DNA of 64,000 nt from an uncultured Clostridia bacterium (GTDB lineage Bacteria; Bacillota; Clostridia; Oscillospirales; Ruminococcaceae). Positions 44,007 through 51,928 of the stretch are shown here, piece by piece. Position 1 is the first letter of the stretch. Each line of letters opens with the position of its first letter. The notes under the pieces were generated by a model, which was not told the DNA's origin, ran no database searches, and saw only the letters and a list, made by a program, of their open reading frames with translations. The DNA lies in contig CALZUA010000018.1 of assembly GCA_945829235.1 (NCBI GenBank), forward strand, positions 1 to 64,000, read 5' to 3'. Made by a program: the position numbers and the translations under genes.

Positions 44007-44376
44007 AAACTGCAATTTACTGCACATTTTCCAAAAATCGTCTGTAATCACCCCTTTTTGCAAAAGCAACAAGCAAAGTAACATTCAAATAACAAACAAA
44101 GCGGCAGACAAAATAACAGGCAAAAGTCAGTCAAAACGGCACACGCGAACGCTTTCGCACAAAGGCTTCGCGGGCACTTTAGGGCACGAAAGCCGGCACA
44201 AAAACAGCAGACAAAATGGCAGACAAATTTCAAAAATTCAACAAGCCAATCAACAAACCTACATTATTATAATAAGAAATATAAAAGAAAAAAGAATAGA
44301 AGAATACGCGCGCGAGGCGCGCAGTTCTTGATAAAATATTTTTTTGAATAGAAAAATGTGCAGTTTTTTGCAGTTT
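44007..44376. mobile_element. MITE-like element with 26-bp inverted ends
   Basis: The left end (44007-44032) and the reverse complement of the right end (44351-44376) agree at 22 of 26 positions: AAACTGCAANNNACTGCACA with NNN being TTT or AAA, then TTTTCC or TTTTTC. The 370-bp element codes for no transposase. Its middle is a degenerate T/G-rich array (minus strand) of TTTGTCTGCC-like words. The right part holds a hairpin with a T-rich tail. No target-site duplication is evident. Paired regulatory sites are the alternative. Confidence 0.45.
44284..44329 (-). terminator. ricT terminator
   Basis: On the minus strand AAGAA-CTGCGCGC...GCGCGCG-TTCTT folds into outer AAGAA/TTCTT and inner GCGCG/CGCGC stems, followed by a T-rich run (the plus strand is A-rich at 44284-44299). 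It lies about 85 nt after the ricT stop, inside the MITE-like element. Confidence 0.65.
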
Positions 44377-44414
44377 CGTTTGTGTTATTATTTCATCAGC
44401 GAAAAGAAATGCCG

Positions 44415-45419
44415 TCACTTGTCCTCAAGATTTTTGAGAGCCTTTATTTCATCTCGGTTGAGCTTTATCTGAGCGTCTTTGATAACCTTGACCTCTTCTT
44501 TGTTCACGATAAAAGGCACATCGGGCTTTTTGTCAAGCTTTATCGTAAGCATTCCCGTGAGCAGGTTTGCGTCCTGAACAACGCCGCGTCCCTCCGCGGT
44601 ATCGACAAACGCGCCTATCTTCGGCGTGGTTTTCAGGAAGTCCTCGTAGCAGTTCTGCTCGTATTTCAGACAGCACATCAGCCTGCCGCAGGTTCCCGAG
44701 ATTTTTGTCGGGTTGAGCGACAACGACTGTTCCTTTGCCATTTTGATTGAAACGGGCTGAAACTCGCCGAGAAAGCTCGAACAGCAAAACGGTCTGCCGC
44801 ATATTCCAAGTCCGCCGAGCATTTTCGCTTCATCTCTCACGCCGATTTGCCTCAGCTCAATTCTCGTGCGGTAAATCGAAGCCAAATCCTTGACCAAATC
44901 GCGGAAATCCACTCTCCCCTCGGACGTGAAATAGAACAGAATTTTCGTCCCATCGAAGGTGTAGTCCACGTCAATCGGCTTCATATCGAGGTTGTGGCGG
45001 CGGATTTTCTCGGAAAAGGTTTTCATAATCTCCTTTTCCTTTTCACGGTTTTTCTGAGCTTGGAGGATATCGTTCTCGTCCGCTTTCCGAAGCACCTTTT
45101 TCAGCGGTGAAACCAGCGATTTCTCGGAAATCTTCCTGTTCGGGAGAACAATATCGCCGCATTCCACGCCGCGAGCTGTTTCCACGATAACCTTATCGTT
45201 GTGCTTGAACAAAATCCCGCAAGGTGAAAAATAGTAGACCTTGCCCACGTCCTTGAAACGAACGCCGATAATTTCCGTCATTCCGCCGCTGTCGGAAGCG
45301 GCTTTTTCGGGAAGCGCGGTTTTTTCGGGAACTTCGGGCGCGCTCTTGCCCTTCGGCGCGTTATCTCTTCCCTTTTTCGGGGAAATTTTCTCCGTGTAAT
45401 AATCCAAATCTTTTTCCAT
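44415..45419 (-). CDS. ricT: PSP1-domain protein RicT (YaaT)
   Basis: 334 residues. A disordered, charged N terminus (~1-45) precedes the PSP1 domain (GVRFKDVGKVYYFSPCGI onward). Cys-rich marks of the family are GGLGICGRPFCCSSFL (~208-223) and SGTCGRLMCCLKYEQNCYEDFL (~240-261), which in Bacillus RicT take part in holding [4Fe-4S] clusters in the RicAFT complex. That complex aids RNase Y-dependent mRNA maturation and supports sporulation and biofilm. The order darA-holB-ricT matches Bacillus. RicA and RicF are not in the window. Confidence 0.95.
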   Translation of the reverse strand: MEKDLDYYTEKISPKKGRDNAPKGKSAPEVPEKTALPEKAASDSGGMTEIIGVRFKDVGKVYYFSPCGILFKHNDKVIVETARGVECGDIVLPNRKISEKSLVSPLKKVLRKADENDILQAQKNREKEKEIMKTFSEKIRRHNLDMKPIDVDYTFDGTKILFYFTSEGRVDFRDLVKDLASIYRTRIELRQIGVRDEAKMLGGLGICGRPFCCSSFLGEFQPVSIKMAKEQSLSLNPTKISGTCGRLMCCLKYEQNCYEDFLKTTPKIGAFVDTAEGRGVVQDANLLTGMLTIKLDKKPDVPFIVNKEEVKVIKDAQIKLNRDEIKALKNLEDK

Positions 45420-45430
45420 TATTATCCTTT

Positions 45431-46381
45431 CTATTTCGCAAATACCGTTGTAAAATAAGCTACGGTAAGAGCGGGATTGAGGTTGTAGACCTCGTTCGCG
45501 GATATCTCAAACGCGGTGTCGAGGATTGCGAGAAGCTCTTCCTCCGTGTAATTTTCCGCCGCTTTTTTCGCGGTTTTTTTGTCGAAAAATTCGGCTTCCG
45601 CGCCCGCTTTTATGGCAAGCGCATCGCGGAAAATTCTCGTAAAATACCCGAAAACCGCCGACAGCTCAGCCCTGTCCTTTGCCTCGGAGAGCGCTGTGGC
45701 TGTTCCGAATGCGTCCTTAACCGATGCCGATGCCGCCGCTTTTTTTGCCGTTTCGATAATGCGCGTTTCGCCGGCGTTGTCCGAAAGCACCGCCTTGCAT
45801 TCCCCGATATTTCCCGAGAAAATGTCGGCAAGCTCCTCGGCACGCTTTTCGTCCACGCCTTCCTCGACAAGACAACGCTTACAGCTCTCCAAGTCGGTTT
45901 CCGGCACCTCGTAAAGCGTAACCCTCGACATCACCGTTATCGGCACGAGATTTGTGTTCTCGCAGGTGAAGATAAACCGCAGATGCGCGGGCGGCTCCTC
46001 GATGAGCTTGAGCAACGCGTTTTGGTGCTGTGAAATCATAGTGTCGCAGTCCTCGAAAACGTAGATTTTGAGGTCGCCGTTGTTGGGCTTCACGACAGTC
46101 CCGCGGATAATCTCCTTGAGCGGCTCCATCGAGTATTTCCCGTCAAGCGTTTCCTTGACAAAAATCACATCGGGGTGCGCGCCCATATCGATATTCCGAC
46201 AGGTCGGGCACTCCCCGCAGGCGTGATTTTCGCACAAGAAAAGCCGCGCCGTGTACCGCGCCATAACCTTTTTCCCCGAGCCTTTTCTGCCCGAGAACAT
46301 AATCGCGTGGGAAAGTCTGCCCTTGCGCGCGGTTTCGTCAAGGGTTTCCTTAAGCTCGTCTTTACCGTAAAGCTTCGTCAT
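45431..46381 (-). CDS. holB: DNA polymerase III delta' subunit
   Basis: 316 residues of the clamp-loader AAA+ fold: GRKGSGKK P-loop (31-38), the zinc module C50, C55, C58, C61 (CENHACGECPTC) and sensor-like VMSRVTLYEVPE. It lacks a strong Walker A Thr, as is usual for delta', which has no ATPase activity. It helps load the sliding clamp. Its ATG overlaps the darA stop by 4 nt and it precedes ricT by 11 nt. Confidence 0.95.
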   Translation of the reverse strand: MTKLYGKDELKETLDETARKGRLSHAIMFSGRKGSGKKVMARYTARLFLCENHACGECPTCRNIDMGAHPDVIFVKETLDGKYSMEPLKEIIRGTVVKPNNGDLKIYVFEDCDTMISQHQNALLKLIEEPPAHLRFIFTCENTNLVPITVMSRVTLYEVPETDLESCKRCLVEEGVDEKRAEELADIFSGNIGECKAVLSDNAGETRIIETAKKAAASASVKDAFGTATALSEAKDRAELSAVFGYFTRIFRDALAIKAGAEAEFFDKKTAKKAAENYTEEELLAILDTAFEISANEVYNLNPALTVAYFTTVFAK

Positions 46382-46701
46382 AGCTTTTCAAATTTCTCGA
46401 TATTCGTGACAAAAACGGTTGCTCCGCCAACCGTGACTTCAACGGGAATGCCCGTGAAACTGCTGTTGATATAAGCGGAGGAATTCGGCACGAACTGCTT
46501 TCTTTTATGAGAATGTTCCTTGATAACCTCAATTGCGTTGTCAACCTTTTCATCGTCCGCGCAAACCATAAAGGTTGTGTTTCCCGCCATCAAAAAGCCG
46601 CCTGTTGAGGAGAGCTTTGTGGTCTGGAAACCGCTTTTGGTGAGCGCTTGCTGAACGGAGTGGCTGTCGTCGTTGTTGATAATCGCGAAAATTAACTTCA
46701 T
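46378..46701 (-). CDS. darA: cyclic-di-AMP receptor DarA (PII-like)
   Basis: 107 residues from the ATG at 46701, behind GAGGGTGATTTTT. MKLIFAIINNDDSHSVQQALTK opens the PII-like ferredoxin fold; GFQTTKLSSTGGFLMAGNTTF and GIPVEVTVGGATVFVT are the family marks and include residues that line the c-di-AMP pocket. It is the DarA/PstA/YaaQ sensor. Its downstream targets are unknown. First gene of the darA-holB-ricT operon. Trk/Ktr uptake, which c-di-AMP controls in other Firmicutes, is also encoded in this window. Confidence 0.94.
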   Translation of the reverse strand: MKLIFAIINNDDSHSVQQALTKSGFQTTKLSSTGGFLMAGNTTFMVCADDEKVDNAIEVIKEHSHKRKQFVPNSSAYINSSFTGIPVEVTVGGATVFVTNIEKFEKL

Positions 46702-46744
46702 AAAAATCACCCTCTGTAAATGTTGCATTTGCGTACATAATATT

Positions 46745-46773
46745 ATTATACAACATTTTCGCAAAAATTGCAA
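46745..46773 (-). promoter_or_regulatory. promoter of darA-holB-ricT
   Basis: Leftward TTGCAA (46768-46773), 17-nt spacer, TATAAT (46745-46750), 44 nt upstream of the ATG. The spacing matches the other promoters here; the -35 is weaker. Confidence 0.8.
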
Positions 46774-46778
46774 CAGGA

Positions 46779-46816
46779 AAAATAAAATCCCCGCTCGGAA
46801 AAACCAAACGGGGATT
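46779..46816 (-). terminator. ferredoxin terminator
   Basis: AATCCCCG (46786-46793) pairs with CGGGGATT (46809-46816); on the minus strand TTATTTTT follows. It lies 20 nt after the ferredoxin stop and just above the darA promoter. Confidence 0.88.
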
Positions 46817-46836
46817 GATTATGTAGCCTCGATGAA

Positions 46837-47007
46837 TTAAGCCTGCTTGGGAGCGCCAACAGGGCAGGTGCCTTCGCAAGCGCCGCAGTCAACACAAGCG
46901 TCTGCGTCGATAACATACTTGCCATCGCCCTCAGAAATAGCGTTTACGGGGCAACCGTCTGCGCAAGCGCCGCAAGCGATGCAATCATCGGAAATCTGAT
47001 ATGCCAT
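46837..47007 (-). CDS. 2[4Fe-4S] ferredoxin
   Basis: 56 codons: MAYQISDDCIACGACADGCP, then VNAISEGDGKYVIDADACVD, then CGACEGTCPVGAPKQA. Both cluster motifs CxxCxxCxxxCP are complete (C9, 12, 15, 19 and C38, 41, 44, 48), as in clostridial ferredoxin. It shuttles low-potential electrons to enzymes such as hydrogenase or pyruvate:ferredoxin oxidoreductase. Single-gene unit with its own promoter and terminator. Supports an anaerobic host. Confidence 0.97.
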   Translation of the reverse strand: MAYQISDDCIACGACADGCPVNAISEGDGKYVIDADACVDCGACEGTCPVGAPKQA

Positions 47008-47059
47008 AATAAAATACCTCCTAACAATATTTCGTGACTATCACACTATCACATTATCT

Positions 47060-47087
47060 ATTTTAACATATTTTCAGAAAAAATCAA
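47060..47087 (-). promoter_or_regulatory. ferredoxin promoter
   Basis: Leftward TTGATT (47082-47087), 16-nt spacer, TAAAAT (47060-47065), about 55 nt upstream of the ATG. One of the few promoters here without a 17-nt spacer. Confidence 0.65.
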
Positions 47088-47195
47088 GTGTTAATATATA
47101 GAAATTTTGCGTCGATATTTGTACATTTTTGACAACATTATTTAACAAAATGAACTTGTTCGTTCCCACGACTGTCCTCGCGTTTACTTTTTCGA

Positions 47196-47252
47196 TGTCG
47201 CTCAGCTCGGAGAGACCGCTTTCATTGAGAGCTTTCGCGGGATTTTGCTTTT
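47196..47252 (-). pseudogene. partial echo of the dprA linker region
   Basis: Nt 47199-47250 match nt 47451-47504 inside dprA: both encode QNPAKAL(N/D)ES(G/A)LSELSD on the minus strand. The copy lies 36 nt beyond the dprA stop codon, 253 bp from its parent. No start site. It continues leftward in an open frame (IEKVNARTVVGTNKF) that no longer resembles DprA. A remnant rather than a gene. Confidence 0.7.
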
Positions 47253-47285
47253 GAACATCAAAGCAATTGTAACTCCCGCCGCCGG

Positions 47286-48566
47286 CTATTTCACGCGATA
47301 AACTCCATCGTTCCCGCGCTCGATAAAGCCGTTAACCTCAAGCAAAATAAGCGCCTCGATTGCCACGCTGTATTCCAGCCCGAGCTTCTCCATAACGCTC
47401 TCCGCGTTCTCGGGGCTTTCCGCAAGCGCTTTCACAATCAGCTTTTGGGCATCGCTCAGCTCGGACAGCGCGCTTTCATCGAGAGCTTTCGCGGGATTTT
47501 GCTCGGCGGGCAACTCTCCGATTTGCTTCTCTTTGGAAACTGCCCGTTTCTTTGGAGCTTTTTGCTTCTTAAGAACTGCTTGTTTCTCGGGTACCTTTTG
47601 TTTCTCGGGAACTTGTTCGCGTTTCTTTTCCTCGTTAACCGCAAAATTTGCGGGATTTCTCAGCTTTTCGGCAAAATCCGCGCCTTTGCTCGTTTTTTCA
47701 AGAACGCTCGCGATATCCGAAAAATCGAACACCGAAACCGCTCCCGAGCGGATAAGCTCGGCGTTTCCCGAGAAATTCCCCGAGATAATATCGCACGGCG
47801 GTACGGCAAAAACCGTTTTACCCTGATTTTTCGCGTACTCAGCCGTGACAAGACTCCCGCTTTTCTTGCCCGCTTCGATGACGAGCGCCGCGTGAGAAAT
47901 TCCCGCCATAACCGCGTCACGCCGCCTGAAATACCACGAGGACGCCCTTTCGTTGGGCAACAGCTCGCTTATTATCGCGCCGCCGCTTTCGAGGATTTTT
48001 GCTTTCAGCTCGGTATTCTCCGCAGGGTGAGTTTCAAGCACCCCGCACCCCGGAAACGCAAGCGTTCTCCCGCCCGCGTCAAGGCAAGCGCCGTGAACAG
48101 CCTTGTCCGTTCCGAGAGCCATTCCGCTCACGATAACCGCTCCCGCTTTCGCCAACGGTTTCACGAGATAATCCGTCACCGCAAGCCCGTATTCCGACAC
48201 ATTCCGCGTTCCCACAACCGTGAGCAAAGGCGCGTTGTCAAGCCCCTCGGCGTTGCCCAAAACGAAAAGCACCGCGGGCGGATTTTCGATTTTGCGGAGC
48301 TGTTCGGGGTAATTATCGCTCTCGTAGGTGATTATCGAAATGCCGCTTTTCCCGCAAAACGCCGCGAACTCCCGAACCGTGCCGAGCCTTATCGCCTTTG
48401 CGCGGGAAATCTCGCCGGCGGTAAGCGTAGGCTCGCGCCCGTCACGGATTATCACACCCGCCTTCGCCGCGTTGTAACCGCACTCCGCGAGGATTTTCCC
48501 GAGGCGCGGGTTGTTCGGCTTCATCACCATCGTAAGCCAAAGCCAAGTGTTAACGTTGTTGGGCAA
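47286..48566 (-). CDS. dprA: DNA-processing protein DprA
   Basis: 426 residues, start TTG at 48566 spaced 5 nt from GGAGGTGA; ATGs further on lack a site. Rossmann-like core with ENPPAVLFVLG, VGTRNVSEYGLAV, SGMALGTDKAVHGACLDAGG and SGSLVTAEYAKNQGK. A Lys/Glu/Pro linker with repeated KQKVPEKQ-like units (~310-345) leads to the winged-helix DprA_WH domain (~365-425). DprA loads RecA on incoming single strands during transformation. A copy of part of this gene lies downstream. Confidence 0.95.
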   Translation of the reverse strand: MPNNVNTWLWLTMVMKPNNPRLGKILAECGYNAAKAGVIIRDGREPTLTAGEISRAKAIRLGTVREFAAFCGKSGISIITYESDNYPEQLRKIENPPAVLFVLGNAEGLDNAPLLTVVGTRNVSEYGLAVTDYLVKPLAKAGAVIVSGMALGTDKAVHGACLDAGGRTLAFPGCGVLETHPAENTELKAKILESGGAIISELLPNERASSWYFRRRDAVMAGISHAALVIEAGKKSGSLVTAEYAKNQGKTVFAVPPCDIISGNFSGNAELIRSGAVSVFDFSDIASVLEKTSKGADFAEKLRNPANFAVNEEKKREQVPEKQKVPEKQAVLKKQKAPKKRAVSKEKQIGELPAEQNPAKALDESALSELSDAQKLIVKALAESPENAESVMEKLGLEYSVAIEALILLEVNGFIERGNDGVYRVK

Positions 48567-48613
48567 GATAATCACCTCCAATGTGACAACCGTGCCAAAA
48601 GCCGCAGTTTCGC

Positions 48614-48821
48614 GCAAATTCGCGGCTTTTTCGCCGATTTTATCGAGCTAAATTGTAAGCCAAAATTGCCGCGTTTTTCGTGCATTTTCGGGCAAATTCG
48701 CGCGGGATTTCACGCGTGATTTGCTGAACTAAAACGAGTGCCGAAATGCAACGATTTTTCGCGCATTTTTGAGCAAAATCGCGGATTTTTTCAAGCTAAA
48801 TAGCAAGTCAAAATCTGCCGC
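48614..48821. repeat. two diverged direct repeats between dprA and the second GH13 gene
   Basis: Copy 1 (48614-48672) and copy 2 (48772-48821) share GCAAATTCGCGG / GCAAAATCGCGG, then GAGCTAAAT / AAGCTAAAT and the end TGCCGCG. A hairpin with GCAAAT/ATTTGC arms (48692-48724) lies between them. The whole 298-nt gap 48567-48864 is A/T- and CG-rich with no gene. Confidence 0.55.
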
Positions 48822-48864
48822 GATTAACAGAAAAAACGCGAGAAATTTTTTCATAGTTTGTACA

Positions 48865-50187
48865 TCAAACTTTCAGCACCATCGAAGAATACCCCTCGAG
48901 CGTCAGTCCGCCGAGCGCTACCTTTTCACCGGTGAGAAGATTTTCTGCTTCGCCGCCCATATTGAGGTTGAACGTGAACGGCGCGCTGTCCGCGTTTATC
49001 ACGGTGAGGAGCGTTTCGCCGTCCGCTGAGCGCGAGAACGCGTACTGTCTGTTCGTGAGCTGAACCTGCTTGTAGTCGCCCATCGCCGCCGCAGGGTGAT
49101 TTTTCTCGATATCCGCAAGCTTGCCGATAAGCTCGGTCATATCGCGCAAGCCCTCGCTTCTCATCTTCTCGAGGTTGAACTCGGGGCGCAACACGTCATC
49201 ACCGCCGCCGCGCTTGTCACCCTCGATACCGAACTCGCTTCCGTAGTAAATCGACGGAATGCCCGGCATCATAAACATCAGCGTGTATATCAGCGGAAGG
49301 TGCTCTTTCACTTTCAGAATGGACGCAACGCGCGTTACATCGTGGTTGTCCACAAATGTATAGAGGTGCTTGCCGCGGTAAATGCACCAATTCTCCGAGC
49401 CGAACTGACGGTTAATCGAGTGCGCGATTTCAAACATATTCATATCATTGAAGCTGGAGAAAAGCCCCTTGTAGCACTCGTAGTTCGTCACGCTGTCAAG
49501 CATCTGGTCGTTTGCCCAGCGGTTGTAGTCGCCGTGAAGCGTTTCGCCGAGCAGGAAAAAGTCCTCGGAGAGCCACTTGCAGTGCCCGCGAAGCTCCTTG
49601 AGGAAGTTTTCGTCAAGGCAATACGCAACGTCAAGCCGCAGTCCGTCAATGCCGAACTCGTTCTTCCAGAATGTAATCGTATCCTTGAGATAGCCCTTTA
49701 CATCGGGGTTGTAGAGGTTGAGCTTAACCAGCTCGTAGTGCCCCTCCCAGCCCTCGTAGTAAAAGCCGTCGTTGTAACAGCTGTTGCCGTCGCGCAGGTG
49801 GAACCAGTCTTTCTTTGCGCTCGAGAATTTGTGCTCGCGCACGTCCTTGAATGCCCAAAAATCGCGCCCAACGTGGTTGAAAACGCCGTCAAGGACAACC
49901 TTAATCCCGTTCTCGTGCAACGCCGCGCAAACCTTCTTGAAATCCTCGTTTGTGCCGAGTCTGCGGTCAACGGTTCTGTAATCGATTGTGTCGTAGCCGT
50001 GAGCCACGCTCTCGAAAATCGGTCCGAAATAAATCGCGTTACAGCCAAGCTCTTTGATGTGGGGAATGTCGTCAATCAGCTTCAGGAGCTTGTGCGTAGG
50101 CTCGCTTGTCGTGTCGTTAACACGGGGACAGCCAAAGTAACCGATAGGATAAATGTGATAAAATACCGCGCTTTCATACCACTTCAT
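48865..50187 (-). CDS. GH13 alpha-amylase family protein
   Basis: 440 residues, a bare catalytic barrel and short C-terminal domain. Motifs: DGVFNHVG (100-107), GLRLDVAYC with nucleophile D186, LLGETLHGD with acid/base E215 and TFVDNHDVTR with D283. No signal peptide and no starch-binding domain, so it acts in the cytoplasm, probably on short alpha-glucans or a disaccharide. Its own promoter has a palindrome in its spacer. The closest described activity cannot be set from sequence alone. Confidence 0.9.
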   Translation of the reverse strand: MKWYESAVFYHIYPIGYFGCPRVNDTTSEPTHKLLKLIDDIPHIKELGCNAIYFGPIFESVAHGYDTIDYRTVDRRLGTNEDFKKVCAALHENGIKVVLDGVFNHVGRDFWAFKDVREHKFSSAKKDWFHLRDGNSCYNDGFYYEGWEGHYELVKLNLYNPDVKGYLKDTITFWKNEFGIDGLRLDVAYCLDENFLKELRGHCKWLSEDFFLLGETLHGDYNRWANDQMLDSVTNYECYKGLFSSFNDMNMFEIAHSINRQFGSENWCIYRGKHLYTFVDNHDVTRVASILKVKEHLPLIYTLMFMMPGIPSIYYGSEFGIEGDKRGGGDDVLRPEFNLEKMRSEGLRDMTELIGKLADIEKNHPAAAMGDYKQVQLTNRQYAFSRSADGETLLTVINADSAPFTFNLNMGGEAENLLTGEKVALGGLTLEGYSSMVLKV

Positions 50188-50233
50188 TTTGATACCTCAT
50201 TATAATAAGAATTTGAGTCTAAACTCCAACTTA

Positions 50234-50262
50234 TTTTACCACAAATGTGGTTTTTTGTCAAG
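50234..50262 (-). promoter_or_regulatory. GH13 promoter with a palindromic spacer
   Basis: Leftward TTGACA (50257-50262), 17-nt spacer, TAAAAT (50234-50239). The spacer contains the palindrome ACCACAAATGTGGT (50239-50252), a possible operator for a dimeric repressor. Confidence 0.8.
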
Positions 50263-50376
50263 ATAATACGAAAAATTTAATGGCAACTTGTGACAATTAT
50301 ATAGCTTAACTATTGTGAAATACTAACAAATTTTTTGCGAATATTCGGGTAAAATTGAAAAAAAGCTAAAAAGGGC

Positions 50377-50405
50377 TTGAAACCGTTTACATAATTTGGT
50401 ATAAT
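50377..50405 (+). promoter_or_regulatory. promoter of the GGDEF/EAL gene pair
   Basis: TTGAAA (50377-50382), 17-nt spacer, TATAAT (50400-50405), reading rightward. It serves the two cyclic-di-GMP genes at 50.4-55.1 kb. Confidence 0.88.
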
Positions 50406-50455
50406 GTTATTATGTATTATGATGACTAATTAGGGTCTTGGGAGGATAACCTACA

Positions 50456-51886
50456 ATGATTTTGGGAATATCGTCGGAAGGTGCGGTTTCCGCCTTATTT
50501 TCTGCTGAACACGCATATGTCTGGTTTGCCGTGGGAGGGGTTTTCGCGGTTTTGCTGATTGGGATAATCATATTTTTCACAATCAGAACCCGCCGTTTTC
50601 AGGACACCGACCAACTCACCGGCGGAAAAAACAAGAGCAGATTTTTCCGCGACTGCGCGAAGCTTGTCAAGAAAATCCCGCCCGAGAAGCTGGCGATGGT
50701 TGTTCTTGACATCGATAAGTTCAAGTACATAAACGACCGTCTTGGATATGACGAGGGCGACCGTATCCTCACGCGTATCCACAAAACGCTCAGCGACTGC
50801 CTCGACAAAGAGGAGCTTTTCGCGCGCATTTCCGAGGACAATTTTGCCTGCCTCATCAAAAACGCGCCCGACAACGAGATTGAAACCCGTCTGCACGAGA
50901 TTTTCACCGAGTTCGACAGGCGCAACTCCTTCTTTATAAAATACCCCGTGAATTTCAGTGCGGGCGTGTGCCGTTTGGGACAGTGCCGCGGCAAGTTTGA
51001 CGCGATTGATTTCACAATGGCGGTTGACCGCTCCAAGCTCGCGAAAAAGTCCATCAAAAACAAGCACAACAGCGATGTTGCCTTTTATGATGGGAAAATC
51101 CGCGAGATTTCTCTCCGTGAAAAGGATTTCGAGAACGCGATGCCGCAGGCTCTCGAAAACCGCGAGTTTGAGTGTTACCTTCAGCCGAAATACGGCACAA
51201 ATTCCCGCGAGATTGTCGGCGCAGAAGCGCTTATCCGCTGGAACAGCAAGGAGTTCGGGTTCGTCTGCCCCGGCGATTTTATACCGCTTGCCGAGAAAAA
51301 CGGGTTTGTCGTGGAGCTGGATTTCTTCATTCTCGAGGAGGTCTGCAAAATGCTCCGCCGCTGGATTGACAAGGGCAAAACGCCTATCGTTATCTCCGTC
51401 AATCAGTCCCGTTTGCACATAAACGATGATGACTACATCTGGCGGTTGCGCGAAATTGTCGATAAGTACGAAATACCTTATGAATACATCGAGCTGGAGC
51501 TGACCGAGAGCGTTTTCACCGAGGACGCAGACCGTATGATTGCGATTATGAAGAAGCTCCACGAAATCGGTTTCAAGCTGTCGATTGACGACTTCGGCTC
51601 GGGTTATTCTTCGCTCAACCTGCTGAAGGATATCCCTGCGGACGTGCTCAAAATCGACCGCGAGTTCTTCAACGGAACGGTTAACTCCAAGAAAGGACGC
51701 GCCGTTATCTCGTCCGTTGTCGATATGGCGAAAAACCTCGAGATGAACGTTATTTCCGAGGGTGTCGAAACGCAGGACCAAATCGATTTCCTGAAAGAAA
51801 TCGACTGCAATATGGTTCAGGGCTATTATTTCTCGAAGCCAATGAAATTAAGAGATTTTGACGAATTATGGGAAAAACAGAATTAA
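50456..51886 (+). CDS. membrane GGDEF-EAL protein, probable c-di-GMP phosphodiesterase
   Basis: 476 residues. One N-terminal helix (about 22-43), a GGDEF domain (~52-215) in which the GGDEF motif reads SEDNF (126-130), so no cyclase activity is expected, and an EAL domain (~225-470). The EAL motif is intact (EALIRW 257-262), as are ELTES near 348-352, IDDFGSGYSSLN (377-388), LKID and ISEGVET (433-439). It therefore probably degrades c-di-GMP, with the N-terminal part as a sensor or regulator. The ATG is preceded by GGGAGG. The next gene starts 43 nt later. Confidence 0.9.
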   Translation: MILGISSEGAVSALFSAEHAYVWFAVGGVFAVLLIGIIIFFTIRTRRFQDTDQLTGGKNKSRFFRDCAKLVKKIPPEKLAMVVLDIDKFKYINDRLGYDEGDRILTRIHKTLSDCLDKEELFARISEDNFACLIKNAPDNEIETRLHEIFTEFDRRNSFFIKYPVNFSAGVCRLGQCRGKFDAIDFTMAVDRSKLAKKSIKNKHNSDVAFYDGKIREISLREKDFENAMPQALENREFECYLQPKYGTNSREIVGAEALIRWNSKEFGFVCPGDFIPLAEKNGFVVELDFFILEEVCKMLRRWIDKGKTPIVISVNQSRLHINDDDYIWRLREIVDKYEIPYEYIELELTESVFTEDADRMIAIMKKLHEIGFKLSIDDFGSGYSSLNLLKDIPADVLKIDREFFNGTVNSKKGRAVISSVVDMAKNLEMNVISEGVETQDQIDFLKEIDCNMVQGYYFSKPMKLRDFDELWEKQN

Positions 51887-51928
51887 GGCTGTTAATCAAA
51901 ATTCAGTCGTAATTCGGAGGTGATATTT

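Noticed and set aside
44048-44233. 61-codon Cys/Phe-rich reading frame inside the MITE-like element
   Set aside because: It starts with TTG without a ribosome-binding site and simply reads through TTTGTCTGCC-like repeats.
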